64,000 nucleotides of DNA from positions 1-64,000 of the forward strand of contig JAHHDR010000017.1 of NCBI GenBank assembly GCA_019739215.1. Reading direction: 5' to 3'. The notes below the pieces were generated by a model that was given only the letters and a program-made list of their open reading frames with translations, was not told the DNA's origin and made no database searches. How positions within the stretch are numbered: position 1 is the first letter of the stretch; every line of letters starts with the position of its first letter. This DNA comes from Rhizobium sp. (lineage in GTDB: Bacteria > Pseudomonadota > Alphaproteobacteria > Rhizobiales > Rhizobiaceae). Below, one piece after another: positions 57,894-64,000 of the stretch. The translations under genes and the position numbers were made by a program.

Positions 57894-58023
57894 CTTCTCG
57901 ACCGCACCAAGGCTGATCACGCCAAGTGACCGAGCCCATAATCAAATCCCCGGCGGAAACGTTCGGGGATTGATTTTTTCTGGGGTATTGCAACGCAAAA
58001 TGCATCACAAACCCGGTGGTGTG
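57894..58023 (+). repeat. attR-like copy of the tRNA-Leu 3' end and flank
   Basis: Starts with the exact 18-base tRNA 3' segment, followed by a diverged copy of the original flank including a terminator. Right boundary of the micro-island. Confidence 0.75.
57945..57979 (+). terminator. Duplicated tRNA-type terminator at the right boundary
   Basis: Stem aatccccg / cggggatt followed by GATTTTTTC. Differs from the left copy by a few loop bases. Confidence 0.7.
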
Positions 58024-58293
58024 GACGCAAAGTCAGCCCGATCAAAGGCGCCAAGGACCTCGATCCGATACCCCGTGAAAACGGCGGGCGGCCGTCCAAC
58101 TGCCGGATCCTTCCCGATCCGCTGAAACGTCGCGCAAATACCGAACAATCCCGACCCAATCCGCTCCAATTCAGGTGATCACCTGATGTTTGGCACCATC
58201 GATCTGCGTTTTACTGCTCATCGCGGTCATTCCTGGCTTCGAAAGATCGCCAATACATCCTCAAGGTAGAACTCATGGCGAAGGGACCGTCGA

Positions 58294-58578
58294 ATGTTGA
58301 TATCCGCAAGTCATTTTTCATCTCCCGTGCTGGCAATCCTGGTGGGATATGCAGCGCTGAACTTCACGGACGCGGGTTCATACCTGCCGGTTCGATATTG
58401 CGGGACCAAAGAGAAGGCCAATGCGTCCCTGGACATAGCGCAGCATGAAAAGGTCAGAAACATCGCACCTGCCTCGCGCAACAGCGCCGCCATCGTTGCT
58501 TCCACCAGGGGGCGCGACACGCTCGAAAAGCAGACCTGGAAAGAGCCGACCAGCTTTGCCCGCTGCGCGAGGAAGTGA
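58294..58578 (+). CDS. Hypothetical small protein, possibly secreted
   Basis: 94 residues, unrecognised. GAAGGGACC lies upstream of the ATG. Hydrophobic N-terminus (HFSSPVLAILVGYAALNF) could be a signal or anchor. The rest is polar with two Cys (RYCGT, ARCARK). Poor evidence of coding bias, so it may be spurious. Confidence 0.3.
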   Translation: MLISASHFSSPVLAILVGYAALNFTDAGSYLPVRYCGTKEKANASLDIAQHEKVRNIAPASRNSAAIVASTRGRDTLEKQTWKEPTSFARCARK

Positions 58579-58709
58579 GCTGATCAGTGCTGTTCTGAAA
58601 GCGCGCTGACCTGCTGGCGCGGAAACGTTGCGACCGCACCATTTCACTTCGGAGAACTCCTGCCGGAAGATATTCCGACACTGGCCGGATTGGCCGCTCG
58701 CAACGCAGA

Positions 58710-58739
58710 TTCCGCTGCGGCATTTTCCGCTGCGGCATT
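58710..58739. repeat. Perfect 15-bp tandem duplication upstream of the cyclase
   Basis: ttccgctgcggcatt at 58710-58724 is repeated directly at 58725-58739. It lies 26-56 bases before the cyclase start, in the leader. Confidence 0.85.
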
Positions 58740-58765
58740 CCGTCGTGGAGGTGTAGAATGCGCTC

Positions 58766-60238
58766 ATGGACGATGCCCTGCCCTTCGATGCGCTGCGCCA
58801 ATCCGTCGACCCGGCCGTGGTCGAGGCGATGGAACGTCTGGTCCGGCATGGTCCGGACCGGAAGCTGAACCGCATCAACGTACTTGCCTTTGCCAGCGCC
58901 GAGGGACTTGATCCCGAAGCGGCGATATCCGGGTTTGTCCATGCATCGCGCACCGGGCTGTTCGACATGTCCTGGAACGTGCTGTGCCCCGGTTGCGGCG
59001 GCGTGCTCGGCGTCAATGCGACGCTGAAGACCGTGCACAGTTCCCGCTACACATGCTCGCTCTGCGCCGCCGGCTATGAGCCCGATCTCGACGACATGGT
59101 GGAGGTCACTTTCACCGTCAATCCGCGGCTACGTGCGATCGAGGCTCACCATCCCGACAGGCTCTCGCCAGAGGAATATTTCCGGCAGATCTATTGGGGC
59201 TCTGGAATTGACCTGCCGGAAGACGGCTACGAGCGCATCATCGGCGAGTTCCTCATTGAGGCGATGGAGCTTCCGCCCGGCGAGAAGGGCGTGATCTCGC
59301 TGCAACTGCCGGCCGACTACGTGATCGTGTTCGAGCCGGTCACGCATGCGGTGCAGTTTATCGACGTGACGGGCGAGCCGACCCGGGAGCGGCGCAGCCT
59401 GTCGCTCACCTATGACCGCTCGCACTCGCCCAGTCAGGAAATAAGGCTCCAGCCCGGACCGCTGCGCATCCAGGTGGAGAATCACCTCGACGTGCGCACG
59501 CTGCCCTCGGTCTGCATCGCCAACGACATCCTGCACGACCTTCTCGGCAAGCGCCGGCCATTCCTCACCGCCAAGGCGTTGCTGTCGAACCAGACTTTCC
59601 GCGATCTCTATCGCACCGATACGATCGGGCCCGACCAGCGGCTGAAGATCACCAGCCTGACATTCCTGTTCACCGACCTGCGTGGTTCGACAGAACTCTA
59701 CGAACGCGTCGGCGACCTCGCTGCGTTCGAACTCGTCCAGTCGCATTTTGCCGTGCTCAACGACATCGTGGCGGCGGAGGCGGGTGCCGTCGTCAAGACC
59801 ATCGGCGATGCCGTCATGGCGACCTTCCCGACGCCCGACCGCGCCGTGGCCGCAGCAATGCGGATGCGCGAGGCGATGATCGATCTCAACGGACAGGATG
59901 GCCGCGAGGAACTGCTGCTCAAGATCGGGATCCATGAGGGGCCCTGCATCGCCGTCAGCCTCAACGACCGCCAGGACTATTTCGGCCAGACGGTCAATAT
60001 CGCCTCGCGGGTCCAGCAGCTTGCGACAACGCACGAGATCTATGCGACCGAGCCGGTTCTCGGCGACGCCCGTGCTCTCGGACTTCTGTCGATACGCGGC
60101 CTGACGCCCGAGGCGCAGAATGTGGCGCTGCGCGGCATTGCCAACGAAATCAAGGTTTTCACCATCCCGACGCCCGACCCTTCGCGCTATCCCGCCGCGG
60201 ATCGCCTCTTGCGTCCGGCGCCGGCTGTTGCCAGATAG
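58766..60238 (+). CDS. Class III adenylate/guanylate cyclase with N-terminal zinc-ribbon region (DUF5939-type)
   Basis: 490 residues. Residues about 70-105 hold a zinc ribbon ([12 protein letters not shown] ... [10 protein letters not shown]). The C-terminal cyclase domain (about 305-460) keeps its metal Asp residues in [17 protein letters not shown] and [12 protein letters not shown], with the usual Lys, and [10 protein letters not shown] supplies the transition-state Arg. It is therefore predicted active, making cAMP. No membrane segment, so a soluble sensor-cyclase. GGAGGTG lies 14 bases before the ATG, further than ideal. Confidence 0.88.
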   Translation: MDDALPFDALRQSVDPAVVEAMERLVRHGPDRKLNRINVLAFASAEGLDPEAAISGFVHASRTGLFDMSWNVLCPGCGGVLGVNATLKTVHSSRYTCSLCAAGYEPDLDDMVEVTFTVNPRLRAIEAHHPDRLSPEEYFRQIYWGSGIDLPEDGYERIIGEFLIEAMELPPGEKGVISLQLPADYVIVFEPVTHAVQFIDVTGEPTRERRSLSLTYDRSHSPSQEIRLQPGPLRIQVENHLDVRTLPSVCIANDILHDLLGKRRPFLTAKALLSNQTFRDLYRTDTIGPDQRLKITSLTFLFTDLRGSTELYERVGDLAAFELVQSHFAVLNDIVAAEAGAVVKTIGDAVMATFPTPDRAVAAAMRMREAMIDLNGQDGREELLLKIGIHEGPCIAVSLNDRQDYFGQTVNIASRVQQLATTHEIYATEPVLGDARALGLLSIRGLTPEAQNVALRGIANEIKVFTIPTPDPSRYPAADRLLRPAPAVAR

Positions 60239-60281
60239 AGCGATAGCCTCCACGCGCCCAAACGTCCACGAGCCATCTCCC

Positions 60282-61025
60282 ATGCACCGTTCCGAGATCG
60301 AGACTACCATGCTGCCCCTCCCCGGCTCGCCACCGGTGCGCTGGCGGATCACCGAGGGGCTCACGGGCTATGAGGATGCCGTCGCGGAGATGGAGCGCCA
60401 GGCGGGGCTGATCGCCGAGGGCAGCGCCGACGAGCTTGTCTGGCTCGTCGAGCATCCCCCGCTCTATACCGCCGGCACCAGCGCCGAGGACAGGGATCTC
60501 CTGGCGCCTGCGCGCTTTCCGGTCCACAAGACCGGTCGCGGCGGCGAGTTCACCTATCACGGCCCGGGCCAGCGGGTGGTCTATGTCATGCTCGACCTCA
60601 AGCGCCGCCGGCAGGACGTGCGCGCCTTCGTCTCCGCGCTGGAGGCCGTGGTGATCGGCACGCTCGATGACATGAATGTCCGTGGCGAGCGGCGCGAGGA
60701 TCGCGTCGGTGTCTGGGTGCGCCGGCCGGAGCGCCCGCCGCTTCCGGGCGGCCTCGTCGCCGAAGACAAGGTGGCGGCGATCGGCGTCCGGCTCCGCCGA
60801 TGGGTGAGCTTCCACGGCTTTTCGCTGAACGTCGATCCCGATCTCGAGCATTTCTCGGGTATCGTGCCCTGCGGTATCACCGGCTATGGCGTGACCAGCC
60901 TCGTCGACCTTGGCCTGCCGGTCACGCTCGATGACGTCGATCCCCTCATCCGGCGGAATTTCGAGCAGGTCTTCGGGCAAACCGCCGCGGAAGGGCTCGC
61001 CGCCGTGGAAACTCTGCCCGCCTGA
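60282..61025 (+). CDS. lipB: Lipoyl(octanoyl) transferase
   Basis: 247 residues. Motifs: [54 protein letters not shown] with the active Lys, and [14 protein letters not shown] with the acyl-accepting Cys. It moves octanoyl groups from acyl carrier protein to lipoate-dependent enzymes. MHRSEIETT is the chosen start; the longer upstream frame overlaps the cyclase gene. Confidence 0.94.
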   Translation: MHRSEIETTMLPLPGSPPVRWRITEGLTGYEDAVAEMERQAGLIAEGSADELVWLVEHPPLYTAGTSAEDRDLLAPARFPVHKTGRGGEFTYHGPGQRVVYVMLDLKRRRQDVRAFVSALEAVVIGTLDDMNVRGERREDRVGVWVRRPERPPLPGGLVAEDKVAAIGVRLRRWVSFHGFSLNVDPDLEHFSGIVPCGITGYGVTSLVDLGLPVTLDDVDPLIRRNFEQVFGQTAAEGLAAVETLPA

Positions 61026-61087
61026 GACCAGCGCCGTTGCGGAGCCCCGGCGGCGATGCTATGCGCCAGCCAAAGGGAGCTTTCGCC

Positions 61088-61780
61088 ATGTCAAACCCCA
61101 ATCCGTCCAGCCCGATCCGCATCGCGCCGTCCATCCTCGCCGCCAATTTCTCGCGGCTGGGCCAGGAGGTCACGGATGCGATCGAGGCCGGTGCCGACTG
61201 GGTCCATCTCGACGTCATGGACGGCCATTTCGTGCCCAACATCACCTTCGGGCCCGACGTGGTAAAATCGCTGCGGCCGCTGACCGACGCCGTCTTCGAC
61301 TGCCACCTGATGATCTCACCCGCCGACACCTATCTCGAGGCCTTCGCCAAGGCAGGCGCAGACATCATCACGGTCCATGCCGAAGCCGGCGCGCACCTGC
61401 ATCGATCGCTGCAGGCCGTGCGCGCCCTGGGCAAGAAGGCCGGTGTGGCGATCAACCCGGCCACGCCGGAAAGCGCCATCGAATATGTGCTCGACAGCGT
61501 AGACCTGATCCTTGTCATGACCGTCAATCCCGGCTTCGGCGGACAGAAATATGTCGAAGCGACGACGGAGAAGATCCGTCGCGTGCGCCGGATGATCGGC
61601 GACCGGCCGATCGACCTGGAGGTCGATGGCGGCATCACCGCCGAAACCATCGCCGTTCCCGCCGGCGCCGGCGCCAATGTCTTCGTTGCCGGATCGGCTG
61701 TTTACAAGGGTGCGGGACTCGCCGACTATCGCGCGAATATCGAGGCCCTGCGACAGGCGGCGGAAGCAACGAGGAGATAG
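61088..61780 (+). CDS. rpe: Ribulose-phosphate 3-epimerase
   Basis: 230 residues. TIM-barrel motifs [49 protein letters not shown] and [11 protein letters not shown]. It interconverts ribulose-5-P and xylulose-5-P, the xylulose-5-P being a phosphoketolase substrate. It is followed after one base by the DUF2259 gene. Confidence 0.96.
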   Translation: MSNPNPSSPIRIAPSILAANFSRLGQEVTDAIEAGADWVHLDVMDGHFVPNITFGPDVVKSLRPLTDAVFDCHLMISPADTYLEAFAKAGADIITVHAEAGAHLHRSLQAVRALGKKAGVAINPATPESAIEYVLDSVDLILVMTVNPGFGGQKYVEATTEKIRRVRRMIGDRPIDLEVDGGITAETIAVPAGAGANVFVAGSAVYKGAGLADYRANIEALRQAAEATRR

Positions 61781-61781
61781 G

Positions 61782-62516
61782 ATGCGGCACGCGGCCATCG
61801 CGCTCTCGGCATTGCTGGCCGGCGCACCTCCGGCTGCCGGTCTCGCCGGAGACATGGCCTCGCTCAATGTCCTGGGCTATTCCCGCGACGGCAAGGTCTT
61901 CGCCTTCGAGGAATACGGCATATTCGACGGATCGGGCGGCGCCTATTCGACGATCTATTTCATCGACATCGACCCGGACAGGTTCCTGCCGGCAACGCCG
62001 GTCCGGTCGTTGGTGCACGAGGAAGGCCAACTGGCGAGAATTCGGGTCGAGAGCCGCGCGAAGGCCGATCCGCTGATCGCAGCGCACGGGCTCATCGACA
62101 ATCCCGGCGTGATGGTCGCCTACAACCCGCCCTCGGAGGTCGGCAGCAATCCGCACGCCCTGCGCTATTATCCGTTCCTCTCGGCACAGGTAACGGGCTA
62201 TACCTATACGCTCAGGCTGGAGGAACGCGCGTTTGCGCCCAGCCAGGACTGCCTCAACATGACGGGCAGCTATGCGGGCTTCACCCTGCGGCTCACCGAA
62301 CGACAGGGCAGCAGCGTCGACACCGTGCTGCATGCCGACAGCACCATCCCTAAGAGCCGCGGCTGTCCCAATGGCTATCGCATCGGCGCCGTAATCGCGA
62401 GCGAGATGGGCGATGCGCCGCATATGGCGATGATCCTCGTCGACAGCATGGGTTTCGAGGGCAATGACCGTCGATGGATCGCAGTCCCGATCCTGCCCTA
62501 TGGGCCGAGACCGTGA
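61782..62516 (+). CDS. DUF2259 family secreted protein
   Basis: 244 residues. Signal peptide about 1-23 (ALSALLAGAPPAAGLAG). The body begins SLNVLGYSRDGKVFAFEEYGIFDGSGGAYSTIYFID, a DUF2259 hallmark, and has NPPSEVGSNPHALRYY and WIAVPILPYG at the end. Periplasmic; function unknown. GAGGAGATAGG precedes the start. Coupled to rpe and overlapping the next gene by four bases (GTGA). Confidence 0.85.
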   Translation: MRHAAIALSALLAGAPPAAGLAGDMASLNVLGYSRDGKVFAFEEYGIFDGSGGAYSTIYFIDIDPDRFLPATPVRSLVHEEGQLARIRVESRAKADPLIAAHGLIDNPGVMVAYNPPSEVGSNPHALRYYPFLSAQVTGYTYTLRLEERAFAPSQDCLNMTGSYAGFTLRLTERQGSSVDTVLHADSTIPKSRGCPNGYRIGAVIASEMGDAPHMAMILVDSMGFEGNDRRWIAVPILPYGPRP

Positions 62517-63061
62517 CGGCCTCGGATAGCACCGGGTCGAACGAAGGTCTTTTCCGACGGCTGGCACGGCGTGCGGGCCATGCGGTCCCCTCTCCCTCGA
62601 CTGTTATCTTCGGGTCGGCGGGCTGGGGTCTCCTGCTGGCCATCGCGGCGATGGTGGGCATCTGGACGCACAACCGGCTGATCGTCGCCAATCCCTACGC
62701 CATCGCGGCGGTGTATTTCTACGGCGGCTCGCTTGCCTTTGCGCCGGCGCTCTGGCTGGCGCGGCTCGTTCTGGACGGCCGAGGCAGCCTGGCCCGCCTG
62801 GCGGGCGCGTCGATCATCATGGCCGTGACCGCACATCTCGTCACGGCGGCAGTCTTTGCGCTGCAGTACCGGGTCTTCTATTCCCACTGGCACGCCGATT
62901 TCCCCCAGATCGTCTGGTTCTTCCAGCTTGCCTTCACATCCGCCGGCGCCGGCTACACGTTCACCGTGGGCAGCCTGGCCTATTACTGGCCGTTCTCCTG
63001 CCTCGCATTCATCGGCTTCGGCCTGTGGTTTGCACGGCGCGGGAGCGCCAAGGCGCATTGA
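62513..63061 (+). CDS. Four-helix inner-membrane protein, unrecognised
   Basis: 182 residues from a GTG that overlaps the DUF2259 stop. Four hydrophobic segments: TVIFGSAGWGLLLAIAAMVG, VYFYGGSLAFAPALWLA, ASIIMAVTAHLVTAAVFAL and YYWPFSCLAFIGFGLWF. Often found with rpe, the DUF2259 protein and purB in rhizobia. No specific function seen. Confidence 0.7.
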   Translation: MTASDSTGSNEGLFRRLARRAGHAVPSPSTVIFGSAGWGLLLAIAAMVGIWTHNRLIVANPYAIAAVYFYGGSLAFAPALWLARLVLDGRGSLARLAGASIIMAVTAHLVTAAVFALQYRVFYSHWHADFPQIVWFFQLAFTSAGAGYTFTVGSLAYYWPFSCLAFIGFGLWFARRGSAKAH

Positions 63062-63123
63062 GCTTGCCGCCGCCATTTGTTAGAGGGGCGGCAACGAAGG
63101 CTCCATCCCAAGGATTTCTGCCG

Positions 63124-64000
63124 ATGATCCCGCGCTATTCCCGCCCCGACATGGTCGCCATCTGGTCGCCGGAGACCCGGTTCCGCATCTGGTTCGAGAT
63201 CGAGGCGCACGCCTGCCACGCGCTGGCCGAGCTCGGCGTGATCCCGAAAGAGGCCGCCAGCATATCTGGGACAAGGGCAGCGCCGCGACGTTCGACGTCG
63301 CCCGCATCGACGAGATCGAGGCCGTCACCAAGCACGACGTCATCGCCTTCCTGACCCATCTCGCCGAATTCGTCGGCCCCGACAGCGCGCTTCGTGCACC
63401 AGGGCATGACCTCGTCCGACGTGCTCGACACCTGCTTCGACGTCCAGCTGACGCGCGCCTCCGACATCCTGCTCGCCGACATCGACCGCTGCTCGCGGCG
63501 CTGAAGCGCCGCGCCTTCGAGCACAAGTGACACCGTCACCATAGGCCGCAGCCACGGCATCCACGCCGAGCCGGACCCTTCGGCATCAAGCTGGCCGGCC
63601 TACGCCGAATTCGCAGCGTGCCGCGACCGCCTGTCGCCGCGCGCGAGGAGATCGCGACCTGCGCGATCTCCGGCGCCGTCGGCACCTTCGCCAATATCGA
63701 TCCGCGCGTCGAGGAGCATGTCGCGGCGAAGCTCGGCCTCGCCTCGAGCCGGTCTCGACCCAGGTCATCCCGCGCGACCGCCACGCCGATGTTCTTCGCC
63801 ACGCTCGGCGTGATCGCCTCGTCGATCGAGCGGCTCGCCATCGAGATCCGCCACCTGCAGCGCACCGAGGTGCTGGAAGCCGAGGAGTACTTCTCGCCCG
63901 GCCAGAAGGGCTCGTCGGCGATGCCGCACAAGCGCAATCCGTGCTCACCGAAAACCTGACCGGCCTTGCCCGCATGGTGCGCTCGCATGCGATGCCCGCG
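63124..64000 (+). CDS. purB: Adenylosuccinate lyase, partial, with apparent indel errors
   Basis: Starts MIPRYSRPDMVAIWSPETRFRIWFEIE, a standard PurB N-terminus. The frame is good to about 63265, then coding pieces jump among frames: FVHQGMTSSDVLDTCFDVQ, ISGAVGTFANIDPRVEEH and the signature GSSAMPHKRNP near 63940. The gene continues past the window end. Several small indels, mixing losses and gains of bases, break it. Since purB is a core purine gene I take them as consensus errors. It makes AMP and an IMP precursor. Confidence 0.82.

Noticed and set aside
57917..58159. Minus-strand 80-residue frame across the right island boundary
   Set aside because: It crosses the duplicated terminator and tRNA flank and has no ribosome site.

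Overview
The window is about 63% GC alphaproteobacterial chromosome. The gene content and order (dgt-argS-SPOR-nagZ-scpAB-tatABC-serS-surE-pcm-LytM, then YajC and a fused SecDF beside two mitochondrial-type complex I assembly homologues, plus cobT/cobV, a PleC-type histidine kinase, Usg and TIGR02281) point to the Hyphomicrobiales (Rhizobiales), probably Rhizobiaceae or a close family. The species cannot be named from sequence alone.

Region 1 (1-14462) is one giant inverted repeat. Bases 1-7230 are the reverse complement of 7233-14462 around a 2-base centre (7231-7232) that sits in the loop of a GC-rich hairpin just after an OmpA-family gene. The arms appear base-identical from 2250 to 12213. 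Outside that, the left arm is an insertion-rich raw-quality copy of the clean right arm. I read this as a fold-back or assembly artefact. The right arm (7233 onward) is the real locus: OmpA-family protein, a polar amino acid ABC importer (binding protein plus two permeases, no ATPase), Usg, a TPR-methyltransferase and a membrane protein. Left-arm copies are listed but should not be counted as extra genes.

Region 2 (15-31 kb) holds housekeeping and accessory genes: a 3-hydroxyisobutyrate dehydrogenase-family enzyme, an AlkD-like repair protein, an STT3-like membrane protein, an Lrp regulator, a uracil-DNA glycosylase, a PleC-type kinase, dgkA, divergent cobT and cobV (lower-ligand arm of cobalamin assembly), a DUF1289 protein, a retropepsin-like membrane protease, phosphoketolase, a TauE/SafE permease, a zinc-ribbon protein and an extensin-family lipoprotein.

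Region 3 (30-53 kb) is a long, mostly minus-strand block of core genes for protein export (SecDF, YajC, TatABC), chromosome segregation (ScpAB), peptidoglycan (NagZ, SPOR, LytM), translation (ArgS, SerS) and damage or nucleotide control (Pcm, SurE, Dgt). One orphan ABC ATPase sits between scpB and tatA.

Region 4 (53-64 kb) has erpA, xth, a site-2 protease, tRNA-Leu(GAG) with a 1.4 kb AT-richer micro-island bounded by a duplicated tRNA 3' end and terminator, a class III cyclase, lipB, rpe, a DUF2259 protein, a membrane protein and the start of purB. The purB segment (about 63265-63950) is again broken by apparent indel errors. I found no CRISPR array, rRNA, IS element or known defence system. 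The most biologically open locus is the tRNA-Leu micro-island and its unrecognised secreted protein.
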